Shown here: in pieces, positions 15,095 to 22,535 of the stretch
Numbering within the stretch: the first letter of the stretch is position 1
Layout of the letters: every line of letters starts with the position of its first letter
Notes under the pieces: generated by a model
Seen by the model: only the letters and a program-made list of their open reading frames with translations
Databases searched by the model: none
What the model was told of the DNA's origin: nothing
Made by a program: the position numbers and the translations under genes
NCBI GenBank assembly: GCA_021159845.1
Contig: JAGHDS010000190.1
Span: forward strand, 1 to 23,771
Origin: Anaerolineae bacterium
Lineage (GTDB): Bacteria; Chloroflexota; Anaerolineae; DUEN01
Reading direction: 5' to 3'
DNA length: 23,771 nt

Positions 15095-15135
15095 GGGCTG
15101 TAAGAACACTTCAGCCCGTCCGCAGTGTTGCGGGC
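15095..15135 (+). promoter_or_regulatory. Leader with mutually exclusive hairpins upstream of sufC-like gene
   Basis: GGGCTG (15095-15100) pairs with CAGCCC (15112-15117). The loop segment AACACT (15105-15110) can instead pair with AGTGTT (15124-15129), and GCCCG (15114-15118) with CGGGC (15131-15135). The structures exclude each other, a possible attenuation or translation switch. No T-run is present. Function is not established. Confidence 0.35.
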
Positions 15136-15162
15136 GAGCTCAGCATATGAGGGGAACTCGTT

Positions 15163-15954
15163 ATGACATCTCGCTCAAGTCAGGAGCCTTTGCTACAAGT
15201 TGAGGATCTCTCACTCCGCCGCGATGGGCGCCCCATTTTATACAAGGTGTACCTGACCATCCGCCGGGGTGAGATTCACGGGCTTCTAGGCCTCAATGGC
15301 TCCGGTAAATCTAGCCTGGCCTACACCCTGATGGGGTGCACTGGATACGAGCCAGACTCGGGACACATCCTATTCGATGGACATGACATCACACGCCTGT
15401 CCATCACCGAGCGGGCGAAACTGGGGCTCACACTGGCATGGCAGGAGCCAGCCCGCTTCGAGGGCATATCGGTGGGGAAGTACTTGATATTGGGAATGCC
15501 GGAGCCGGATCGGCGACGGGCGGCGGAGGCACTGGAGGCGGTGGACCTTTCCCCCGCAAGGTATCTGAATCGCTCCATTAACCACTCTCTATCCGGCGGT
15601 GAGCGTAAGCGCATTGAGTTGGCGGCCGTGTACGCCATGCAACCCAAGCTGGCTATCCTGGATGAGCCGGACTCGGGGGTGGACACACTCAGCCTAAGCG
15701 ACATCGCAGCCCTCATCCGCCGTATGGCCGACCAGGGTACATCGATCTTACTCATCACCCATCGCGATGAGATGGTGACTGTAGCCGATTCAGCCTCTTT
15801 GATGTGCCAGGGCAGCATTGTCTTTGGAGGTGCTCCAGCTAATGTCCGCCGATACTACGATCATCGGTGTAAGGTGCATAACGAGACGGTTGGCGTTGTG
15901 ATGCCAGAGGTCATCGCGTCTGGCGCCGAGGGGAGCGAACGGAGGGCGACATGA
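15163..15954 (+). CDS. sufC: SufC-like ATPase of a minimal SUF (SMS) iron-sulfur cluster assembly system
   Basis: The protein has 263 residues. It is the ABC-type ATPase that powers Fe-S cluster assembly on its SufB-like partner. Walker A is GLNGSGKS (43-50), the ABC signature LSGGERKR (143-150), Walker B LAILDEPDSGVD (163-174) and the switch His200 in LLITH. The SufC-type context is EPDSGVD rather than the EPTSALD of transporters, and WQEPARFEGISVGKYL, which matches the SufC Q-loop region. It has no membrane partner nearby. The start ATG has GAGG about ten bases upstream. Its stop overlaps the sufB-like start by four bases (ATGA). The upstream inverted repeat and structured leader suggest regulation. 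A general ABC ATPase is the only alternative, and the neighbour argues against it. Confidence 0.92.
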   Translation: MTSRSSQEPLLQVEDLSLRRDGRPILYKVYLTIRRGEIHGLLGLNGSGKSSLAYTLMGCTGYEPDSGHILFDGHDITRLSITERAKLGLTLAWQEPARFEGISVGKYLILGMPEPDRRRAAEALEAVDLSPARYLNRSINHSLSGGERKRIELAAVYAMQPKLAILDEPDSGVDTLSLSDIAALIRRMADQGTSILLITHRDEMVTVADSASLMCQGSIVFGGAPANVRRYYDHRCKVHNETVGVVMPEVIASGAEGSERRAT

Positions 15955-16928
15955 CCCAGCAACGCGAGGTGATCGTTCCAGAGCCAGGGTGGGCCCGCGA
16001 CTTTGAGGCGATTCTGGAAGCTTACAAGCAGGCAGGCGGCGATCCTGACGCGCTCAGGATGCCGCGTATGGCGACGATGGTCGTGAACGCCAATAAGGTT
16101 TTGGCTGCAAACGACGCACACGGCGTCCACTTTGAGACGGAGGAGCTTCCCGACGGCATCCGGGCACGCATCTTCGTTGAGCCTGGAACCCGGGTTGAGT
16201 ATCCGATTCACCTGTGCTTTGGGATGTTGCCGACGGAGGGGGTGCAGAGGATCGACATCGAGTATGAGATCGGCGCCGGAGCTCAAGTTGAGTTTCTAGC
16301 CCATTGCACGTTCCCCAACGCGATCAAACTACAGCACATCATGGACGCGCGCATCCACGTCGGCGCAAACGCTGCCATGACGTACACAGAATCCCATTTC
16401 CACGGCCCGCATGGAGGTATCGAGGTCCTCCCCACTACCAGGGTGGTCGTGGAGGATGGGGGGCGGTTTGCCACGACCTTCAGCCTGGTGCACGGCCGCG
16501 TGGGCCGTATGGCAATCGACTATGACGTCAGCGTTGGAGCCGGGGGCGTGGCCGAGATGACGACCAAGGCCTATGGCATGGCCAATGATCGTATTCGGGT
16601 TAATGAGGTGCTTCACCTGGACGGTGAGGGGGCTCGTGGCTTGACGAAGACGCGCGTGGCTGTGCGAGACGAGGCGAAGAGCGAGGTGTTCACGACCGCG
16701 GAGGGCAATGCCCCATTTGCTCGCGGCCATATGGATTGCACCGAGATCGTGCGGGGACACGCGGTGGCGCGGAACGTCCCCGTGGTGGTCGTCCGCAATG
16801 ACAGGGCTCGCGTGACCCACGAGGCAGCTATTGGCACAGTGAATCATAAGGAGCTGGAGACACTGATGGCTCGCGGCCTCACCGAGGAGGAGGCCGTGGA
16901 CGTGATCATACGCGGTATGCTGCGATAA
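15951..16928 (+). CDS. sufB: SufB/SufD-like scaffold of a minimal SUF (SMS) iron-sulfur cluster system
   Basis: The protein has 325 residues, shorter than classical SufB (about 480), lacking the N-terminal region. The beta-helix core runs from about 75 to 250. The C-terminal motif block is GHMDCTEIVRGHAV (259-272), ARVTHEAAIG (286-295) and ELETLMARGLTEEEAVDVII (301-320). Cys263 and the His290-Glu291 pair sit where SufB and SufD place their cluster-assembly residues. Two-gene SufC-SufB systems without SufD, SufS, SufU or SufE are known as the minimal or SMS type in archaea and anaerobic or early-branching bacteria; no cysteine desulfurase lies in this window, consistent with that type. Its ATG overlaps the sufC-like stop, so the subunits should be made together. 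It acts in the cytoplasm. It ends 20 bases before a strong bidirectional terminator. Confidence 0.92.
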   Translation: MTQQREVIVPEPGWARDFEAILEAYKQAGGDPDALRMPRMATMVVNANKVLAANDAHGVHFETEELPDGIRARIFVEPGTRVEYPIHLCFGMLPTEGVQRIDIEYEIGAGAQVEFLAHCTFPNAIKLQHIMDARIHVGANAAMTYTESHFHGPHGGIEVLPTTRVVVEDGGRFATTFSLVHGRVGRMAIDYDVSVGAGGVAEMTTKAYGMANDRIRVNEVLHLDGEGARGLTKTRVAVRDEAKSEVFTTAEGNAPFARGHMDCTEIVRGHAVARNVPVVVVRNDRARVTHEAAIGTVNHKELETLMARGLTEEEAVDVIIRGMLR

Positions 16929-16947
16929 GGGGATGGCCTATCAAGCG

Positions 16948-16983
16948 AAAAGGGCCCGACCAAGCCGCTGGTCGGGCCCTTTT
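16948..16983. terminator. Bidirectional intrinsic terminator between sufB-like and permease genes
   Basis: AAAAGGGCCCGACCA (16948-16962) pairs perfectly with TGGTCGGGCCCTTTT (16969-16983), a 15-base-pair stem with a six-base loop and T-runs on both strands. It serves the convergent sufB-like (plus) and sugar permease (minus) transcripts. Confidence 0.92.
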
Positions 16984-17003
16984 GGTTCGACCGGATATGG
17001 CGC

Positions 17004-17915
17004 TCACCGTCCGGCGAGCCCACTGGTGACGATGCCCTGGATGAAATAGCGCTGGGCGACGAAGAAGACGATCAACACAGGTATCAAGACGACGGTAGAG
17101 GCAGCCATCAGCAGGTTCCACCGGGCGTTGTGCATACTATGGAAGCTGGCCAACCCCAGCGCCAGGGTGAACTTTTCCAGACTATTCAGGTAGATCAGTG
17201 GTCCCATGAAATCGTTCCAGTTCCAGATGAATGAGAAGATGGCGACGGTAGCCAGCACAGGGCGTGAGAGCGGAAGCAGAATAGACCACCAGATTCGGAA
17301 ATAACCAGCCCCGTCGATCACGGCAGCCTCATCCAGATCCATCGGGATCGTGGCATAGAACTGGCGGATGAGGAAGATGAAGAACGCCCCTCCTCCGAAG
17401 AAGGCAGGCACAGTCAAAGGCAAGAAAGTATCCAGCCAATGTAAGTATTTGAAGAGCAGGAAGCTGGGGATCAGCGTCACGACGTAAGGTAGCATCATCG
17501 TCGAGAGCAGTAGCATGAACAACGTCTTGCGCCCTGGGAATGGGATACGGGCAAACCCGAAGGCGACCATAGAAGACGAGATAAGTGAGCCAACGAGCGA
17601 GAAGAATGTGATAATGACTGTGTTCAGGAAGAATCGGCCGAAGGGGAGAATCGTGAGAGCCTCAGGATAATTGGACCACTTGGCCGGCTTGGGAATCCAC
17701 TGAGGCGGAAATACGAACTCCAACCCCCGCCCTTTCAACGAAGTCGAGAGCATCCAGACGAGAGGGATAAGCATAATCACGCTGATGCTGGAGAGCAGCA
17801 AATACAGCAGCCCCTGTTTGATTCCCTGCATGATCAGGAAGCTCTTGCTATGCCTGGTCACGTACAGAGTCCCAGATGCGATCAGGTCCGACTTTTCTTG
17901 TCCCGTCGTGGTCAT
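17004..17915 (-). CDS. CUT1-type sugar ABC transporter permease (MalG-like)
   Basis: The protein has 303 residues and about six membrane segments, the first at roughly 34-57 (LLYLLLSSISVIMLIPLVWM). The cytoplasmic EAA loop reads DEAAVIDGAGYFRIWWSILL near 195-214, which docks on the ATPase. MalG-type features include PLVWMLSTSLK after the first segment and a C-terminal end without extra domain. The start ATG has AGGAG about eight bases upstream. It is downstream of the MalF-like permease by about 30 bases, in an operon with the binding lipoprotein. No ATPase gene lies nearby; such systems commonly use a shared MsmX/UgpC-type ATPase encoded elsewhere. The substrate is probably a sugar; the operon context hints at an amino sugar. 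Confidence 0.93.
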   Translation of the reverse strand: MTTTGQEKSDLIASGTLYVTRHSKSFLIMQGIKQGLLYLLLSSISVIMLIPLVWMLSTSLKGRGLEFVFPPQWIPKPAKWSNYPEALTILPFGRFFLNTVIITFFSLVGSLISSSMVAFGFARIPFPGRKTLFMLLLSTMMLPYVVTLIPSFLLFKYLHWLDTFLPLTVPAFFGGGAFFIFLIRQFYATIPMDLDEAAVIDGAGYFRIWWSILLPLSRPVLATVAIFSFIWNWNDFMGPLIYLNSLEKFTLALGLASFHSMHNARWNLLMAASTVVLIPVLIVFFVAQRYFIQGIVTSGLAGR

Positions 17916-17946
17916 GGTTTTTGCTCCTTGACAAAACGTCTAGTCG

Positions 17947-18885
17947 TCAGATACCCAGTTCAGTCTCGTAGTACACCCACCGTTTGGACAGTTTGAACTG
18001 GAGTAGTGTGAAGAGTAAGATGATGACGAAGAGGACCCAGGCCAGAGCAGATGCATATCCCATCTTGAAGTACTGGAAGCCATTCCGATAGAGATAGAGC
18101 ACATAGAACAGGGTTTTGTTTTGTGGGCCCCCATTCGTCATGATGAAGGCAGATGTGAATATTTGGAAGGAATCGATCAACCCGATGATCAGGTTGAAGA
18201 AGATGATGGGAGTTAACATGGGAATCGTGATGAAGCGGAAGCGCTGCCATCCGTTTGCCCCATCAATGCTCGCCGCCTCATAAAGCTCGCTGGGTATGCC
18301 CTGCAAGCCAGCGAGAAAGATCACCATTGCTCCGCCGACACCCCATAGGCTCATGACGATGAAGGCCGGCTTGGCCAGCACAGGGTCCATCAACCACAGC
18401 TGCTTGGGAAGCCCCAGTTTCACCAGTAAGGCGTTCGCCAGCCCGAACTCAGGGTTGAAGATCCACAGCCAGAGCATGGCGCTGGCCACGGCTGGCGTGA
18501 CAGAAGGAAGGTAATAAATAGTGCGATACAGGGCGATGCCACGCACCTTCACGTTGAGCATGATAGCCAGGAGCAGGGCCATAGTCAGTTGCAGTGGCAC
18601 GCCGATGAACGTATAATAGGCCGTATTGTATAGCGAGATGGAAAAGAGCGGGTCGTGCAATAGATGGACGAAGTTTTGGAATCCTACGAAGTGAGGAGGC
18701 GTGATGACCTCCCACTTCATCAGGGAAATGATAATCGAGGCTATCATAGGGCCTGCCGTCCAGATGAGGAAGCCCAGCAACCAAGGGGCGATGAATATGT
18801 AGCCGGCGATGAGGATCCGCCACCATCGCCTCGATTTTCCGCTACGGCGGATCACCGGCCCCAGGAATCTGAGTAGAAGTTCCAC
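17947..18885 (-). CDS. CUT1-type sugar ABC transporter permease (MalF-like)
   Basis: The protein has 312 residues and starts at a GTG with AAGGAG eight bases upstream. It has six predicted membrane segments, the first at about 24-44 (ILIAGYIFIAPWLLGFLIW). The EAA loop is SELYEAASIDGANGWQRFRF followed by ITIPMLTP near 220-240. The length matches short MalF/UgpA-type permeases without the large periplasmic loop of enteric MalF. It pairs with the MalG-like permease immediately downstream to form the membrane pore. Two stem-loops separate it from the binding-protein gene upstream, which probably tunes its level below that of the binding protein. Confidence 0.93.
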   Translation of the reverse strand: MELLLRFLGPVIRRSGKSRRWWRILIAGYIFIAPWLLGFLIWTAGPMIASIIISLMKWEVITPPHFVGFQNFVHLLHDPLFSISLYNTAYYTFIGVPLQLTMALLLAIMLNVKVRGIALYRTIYYLPSVTPAVASAMLWLWIFNPEFGLANALLVKLGLPKQLWLMDPVLAKPAFIVMSLWGVGGAMVIFLAGLQGIPSELYEAASIDGANGWQRFRFITIPMLTPIIFFNLIIGLIDSFQIFTSAFIMTNGGPQNKTLFYVLYLYRNGFQYFKMGYASALAWVLFVIILLFTLLQFKLSKRWVYYETELGI

Positions 18886-18944
18886 GTCCGCCTCTCCTTG
18901 AGAGATAAGTAAAACGATAAGCAGGCAGATGTTCGCTTGGCGTC

Positions 18945-18989
18945 CGTCAGGTCAATTTGCCGAGGTCGCCTCGACAAACTGACCTGACG
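18945..18989. repeat. Long palindromic stem-loop between binding-protein and permease genes (first)
   Basis: CGTCAGGTCA (18945-18954) pairs with TGACCTGACG (18980-18989), with further pairing of TTTG with CAAA and CGAGG with CCTCG inside. It forms one extended hairpin with few interruptions and no T-run. Its symmetric composition resembles a mobile palindromic repeat (REP- or MITE-like). Confidence 0.6.
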
Positions 18990-18998
18990 TAAATCCCC

Positions 18999-19030
18999 GG
19001 GTAGGGACGCTCCTCCCAGCGTCCCTACCC
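18999..19030. repeat. Perfect intercistronic stem-loop between binding-protein and permease genes (second)
   Basis: GGGTAGGGACGC (18999-19010) pairs with GCGTCCCTACCC (19019-19030) around an eight-base loop. There is no T-run on either strand. In similar transport operons, hairpins here stabilise the binding-protein mRNA and lower permease expression. That role is inference. Confidence 0.65.
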
Positions 19031-19063
19031 GCTCCACCGGAGGAAAGAGCCCTCTCCCGCAGG

Positions 19064-20407
19064 TTAGCTTGCGAGCACGTCGTTGATTTGCTTGTCCATA
19101 GCCTGGCAGGCATCGTCGACGCTCTTCCGCCCCGTCCAAACCTCGGTAAGCTCCGTGCTTCGGATGTTGTCCACCTGATCGAAGTGCGTGGTGACGGGCA
19201 TGGGGCGAAGCCATTCCAGCGTCTGCCCCCAAACCTTGTTGTTCTCCGGCGGCACACTCTTCAGGAACTCCTCCGAGCTCAAGACGCTCTTCAGGATCGG
19301 TGTCGAGAAGGCCAGCTTGCCGATGAGCTTCTGAGCCATCTCACCCACATACCATTTGGCGTACTTCCAGGCGGCATCCGGGTGCTTCGATTGGTTGCTG
19401 ATGCAGGAGCCCGTACCACCCTGGGTTGTCCATCGGCCAGCCGGGCCCTCAGGCAAGACTGCCACATCCCACTCGAGTCCCTCAATCGCCCGGAAGGTCG
19501 GGACCATCCAGCGCCCGGACTGGTACATGGCGATGTTCCCCGTGCCGAAGAGCGTCGGAGCATCCCGCCCGGACATCTGGGCCGGGGTGGGGGAGACTTC
19601 ATACTTGAGCAGCAGGTCGGCCAGGAACTGGAGCCCTCCCTTCGTCTTCGGATCGCTCATCGTGCTCTTCGTGTGATCCTTGTTGTACCAGTCTCCGCCG
19701 TTCTCCCAGATCCACGGCGAGATCGGCTCCCAGTACCAGTCCTGGGAGTATCCCCATTGCTTCTCCTTCGTGAGCTTCTTGGCTGCCTCGAGGAAGTCAC
19801 CACCCGTCTCCGGATCCCATTTCCAGGTCTCGTCGGGGTAGCTCACGCCTGCCTCGTCGAACAGACGCTTGTTGTAGAACAGGACCTGAGAGTTCACATC
19901 CTGAGGCAGAGCCAATTGCTTGCCCTGATACTGGTACCCAAGGAAGACCCGCTCGTAGAACTGGCTCTTGTCGATCTCCGCCTGGATATAATCGTCCAAC
20001 GGGATGGGAACACCCTTGGAGCCCCAGACGGCCATATAGACATAGTCCATCCGGAACATATCGGGCGCCACGCCGCCGGCGACCATCGTTTGCAGCTTAT
20101 CCCAGTAGTTCTGGGGCGGCACCTCGATCTTGACCTTCACGTCCGGGGTGGCCTCCTCAAACGCCTTGGTGATCGTCTGCATCACCTTGAGCTCCTCAGG
20201 GCCCGCCCAGGTCAGGTAAACGATCTCAGTTGGCCCGGCCGCTGCCTTCTCGGCGGGTGCCTTTTCCTTAGGTTTCGCCTCTCCAGCGGCTGGAGCGGCA
20301 GGGGCAGCTTGTGGGGCCGCGCAGGCGGCTGCCATCACCCCTAGCGCCGTCAGACCCGACATGCGCAGGAAATCTCGGCGACTCATGTAACGCTTCGAGA
20401 TACTCAT
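19064..20407 (-). CDS. Extracellular sugar-binding lipoprotein of CUT1 ABC transporter, Tat-type signal
   Basis: The protein has 447 residues (solute-binding protein family 1). The start ATG has AGGAGG eight bases upstream. The N-terminus has a twin-arginine motif SRRDFLRMSG (9-18), a hydrophobic stretch and a lipobox ending at Cys29 (VMAAAC), so it should be exported folded and lipid-anchored outside the membrane. An Ala/Pro/Lys/Glu-rich linker covers about 30-58. The mature fold begins TEIVYLTWAGPEELKVM and includes KLQTMVAGGVAPDMFRMDY, NSQVLFYNKRLFDEAG and GTGNIAMYQSGRWMVP, all characteristic of this family. It delivers the ligand to the two downstream permeases. Upstream neighbours (acetyltransferase, SIS isomerase, amidohydrolase) suggest an amino-sugar ligand, but this is inference. 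Confidence 0.95.
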   Translation of the reverse strand: MSISKRYMSRRDFLRMSGLTALGVMAAACAAPQAAPAAPAAGEAKPKEKAPAEKAAAGPTEIVYLTWAGPEELKVMQTITKAFEEATPDVKVKIEVPPQNYWDKLQTMVAGGVAPDMFRMDYVYMAVWGSKGVPIPLDDYIQAEIDKSQFYERVFLGYQYQGKQLALPQDVNSQVLFYNKRLFDEAGVSYPDETWKWDPETGGDFLEAAKKLTKEKQWGYSQDWYWEPISPWIWENGGDWYNKDHTKSTMSDPKTKGGLQFLADLLLKYEVSPTPAQMSGRDAPTLFGTGNIAMYQSGRWMVPTFRAIEGLEWDVAVLPEGPAGRWTTQGGTGSCISNQSKHPDAAWKYAKWYVGEMAQKLIGKLAFSTPILKSVLSSEEFLKSVPPENNKVWGQTLEWLRPMPVTTHFDQVDNIRSTELTEVWTGRKSVDDACQAMDKQINDVLAS

Positions 20408-20567
20408 TGCTGACCCTCCTTTGCCTTTAGGCAGTCACGCGATTTTCAGATGGCACAGGAATCTCATGCCACAATCTACATTCCGCGAATACGTACGTGG
20501 TACCTCTCACCTCCCTTCACGAAAGGATCATCTGGCCTGGAATTGCAGTGCGCCGATCGCTCGGACA

Positions 20568-21389
20568 TCATGTCCTCGCCGCGAGGATCTCCCGAGCCCG
20601 ACGACACGAAGCGCAGGCGGGGTTAGAGCAAAGCAATGCGGCGGGATTCTCTCGGAGCATATCCACGACGACGTCGATCAGATCCTGCCCGCGCATAAGT
20701 TGGACGGGAGCTGCTCCCACGAATCCCTTACGCACCACACCGCGAGCTTCCAACACAGGGCCCACTGCATCGAACCCGGCCGAGCACCCGGGTGGGTGTA
20801 ATAGTGGAACATCGATGATCTCTCCACCGGGCAGCACCACGACCACCGGATCTTTTGGCACCGGCCAGGTACGTCCCCAGTACGGCACATTGGCACACGC
20901 CTCGCCTACGTGGATCGTAGAATTGCGATTGTGGCCAACCCCTAACAACAGGACGTATCCACCCAACCCCGCCAACCGAGCTGGCGGGCTATCTGGCCCT
21001 AACCCTGGCATCAAGTGATGTCCCTCGATCAGCTCAGCTGCATCCGCGCCCCAGACCGACACCGAGTGTGTGGGATGCCAGCTCCGCAGTACACCCGGTT
21101 GTCGCCGAAACACCTCGGTGATACGCCCAACCTGCGAGGGAGTACGCAGTACCTCGAACCTGCGATACTCCCAGGCGAAGGTGGGCACCATAACCGTGCC
21201 TGTGGGGCCAAACACCTCCTGAAAGGCCCGGACAACGGCTTCGGCCCCGCCTTCCACATAACCAATGCTCCGCAAGGAACTGTGGAAGAATACTCGATCC
21301 CCCGCGCCGAGCCCCAGCTTGCGCAGATCGGCCGCAATTCGCTCCTGGGTGACGATGGGACGCCTATGTAAGTGCTCAACCCTGGCCAT
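20568..21389 (-). CDS. AAC(3)-family aminoglycoside-type N-acetyltransferase
   Basis: The protein has 273 residues (Antibiotic_NAT family), which moves acetyl from acetyl-CoA to an amino group of an amino sugar-containing compound. Visible motifs are GDRVFFHSSLRSIGYVEGG (30-48), GTVMVPTFAWEY, the conserved RSWHPTHSVSVWG with its His, DSPPARLAGLGGYVLLLGVG and NSTIHVGE. The C-terminus adds a Cys cluster, LLCSNPACASCRRAREIL, which could bind metal. The start ATG has GAGG seven bases upstream, and this GAGG overlaps the stop of the SIS gene, so translation is coupled. In an operon with a sugar transporter and a SIS isomerase, its natural substrate may be an amino sugar or glycoside rather than a drug. 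Resistance activity cannot be judged from sequence. Confidence 0.9.
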   Translation of the reverse strand: MARVEHLHRRPIVTQERIAADLRKLGLGAGDRVFFHSSLRSIGYVEGGAEAVVRAFQEVFGPTGTVMVPTFAWEYRRFEVLRTPSQVGRITEVFRRQPGVLRSWHPTHSVSVWGADAAELIEGHHLMPGLGPDSPPARLAGLGGYVLLLGVGHNRNSTIHVGEACANVPYWGRTWPVPKDPVVVVLPGGEIIDVPLLHPPGCSAGFDAVGPVLEARGVVRKGFVGAAPVQLMRGQDLIDVVVDMLRENPAALLCSNPACASCRRAREILAART

Positions 21390-21398
21390 CGGCTGCCC

Positions 21399-22471
21399 TC
21401 ACAGGTAGACGACCGCGTCCAGATTCTGTGGCCGATCGGGGTTTAGCCCCTTCGCCATCGAACGATGATAGGCCATCAATTGCAATAATGGCAGATATAA
21501 CACACCGCGTGCCGTCTCCGGCAGCCCGCTGCGTAGAGGCACGACATAATCAGCTCCTCCGAGATCGTTCGAGCCGCCATCCTCGGCGATGGCCAGCACG
21601 CGAGCCCCCAGCCCGCGCATCTCCCGCAGCACAGCCACCTCTTGCTCACGTGTCGAGTCGGAGACCATGCCGACCACGAGCGTATGGTCATTCACCATCG
21701 ACTTAGGACCGTGGCGGAACTCCATGAAGTGGAAAGCTTCCGCATAAGTGAGCGACATCTCCTTCATCTTCAGCATGGTCTCACAAGCTAAGCCATAATA
21801 AATGCCAGAGCCCAGGAAGAATACCCGGTCGATACTGAGGTCACTACCCAGTTGCTTCACCAGGTCTGCATAGTTCTCCAGCAAGTTCCTACCCACCTCG
21901 GGTAACCGATCTAATTGCGTCAGGTAGGTTTCATCATTAGCTGCCAGCCCCGCCAGCACTTTGGACAGGAGATACATACTGGCGAAGGATCGGGTCTGGC
22001 AATGCTCCGCTCCTGTGCGGCCGGGGCCTCCATCGCCGCTCGGGCGGCCTCGGCTACTGGCGTATCCGGGTAGCAAGTAATCGCCAGCACGTCAGGACCA
22101 CGCTGTGCCTTGAACACTTCGATCGCGCGCCGGGTCTCCGTGGTCGTGCCCGAACGGGAGATGGCTACCAGCAGAGGGTGGCGGGATGGCCCCAACACCA
22201 TGTCCGGGTAGAACCATAACTCGGAAGATGGAAGACCGCGCGCTCGCCAGCCGGCCATCCGTTGCAGCAGCGCTGCCGCGGCCAGGGATAGATAGTAAGT
22301 CGAGCCACAACCGATGAACAGGACCTCATCCCAGTCACCTTTGATGAAGGAGCGCACCTCATCGAGCTTCGGGCGGATTCCTGTCAATGTTTGGGCCCAT
22401 ACCCCCGGTTCTGAAGTGATCTCTTCATACGTGTAGTGACCTCGCTTTGTAGTCAATGTCTCGTTCCCCAT
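21399..22471 (-). pseudogene. GlmS/AgaS-like double SIS-domain sugar isomerase, frameshifted
   Basis: Two overlapping frames carry the two halves of one protein of about 357 residues. The first half (start ATG 22471, AAGGAG six to seven bases upstream) has SIS domain 1: VLFIGCGSTYYLSLAAAALL and AISRSGTTTETR, the phosphosugar-binding serines. The second half, ending at 21399, has QTRSFASMYLL, then SIS domain 2: FFLGSGIYYGLACETMLKMK, EMSLTYAEAFHFMEFRHGPKS and the family's C-terminus. Both resemble the isomerase domain of GlmS and AgaS-type enzymes that handle amino-sugar phosphates. Adding one base near 21998-22000 would restore the run ERSIAQTRSFASM, matching the family pattern E-K-S-V-x-x-T-R/K-S/A-F. 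Otherwise the gene is intact and well conserved, so a sequencing error or very recent mutation is likely. The broken first frame ends at 21920. Confidence 0.85.
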
Positions 22472-22535
22472 GATCTCTCCTTGGCACACAGTGGTTTAGA
22501 TAATGTAAGGACGAATGGCGAGAAGGGAGTAGACC

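Noticed and set aside
19088..20344. Plus-strand frame of 418 codons
   Set aside because: It lies antisense to the sugar-binding lipoprotein gene, which has full family motifs, a Tat signal and a ribosome site. The plus frame arises from the third-position GC bias.
20451..20471. Inverted repeat TGGCA...TGCCA upstream of the sugar-binding protein gene, as a LacI-type operator
   Set aside because: Only five base pairs match around an asymmetric centre, which is too weak to call an operator.
20568..21389. Acetyltransferase as an acquired antibiotic-resistance gene
   Set aside because: There are no transposase, integron or composition signs of recent transfer, and it is translationally coupled inside a metabolic operon.
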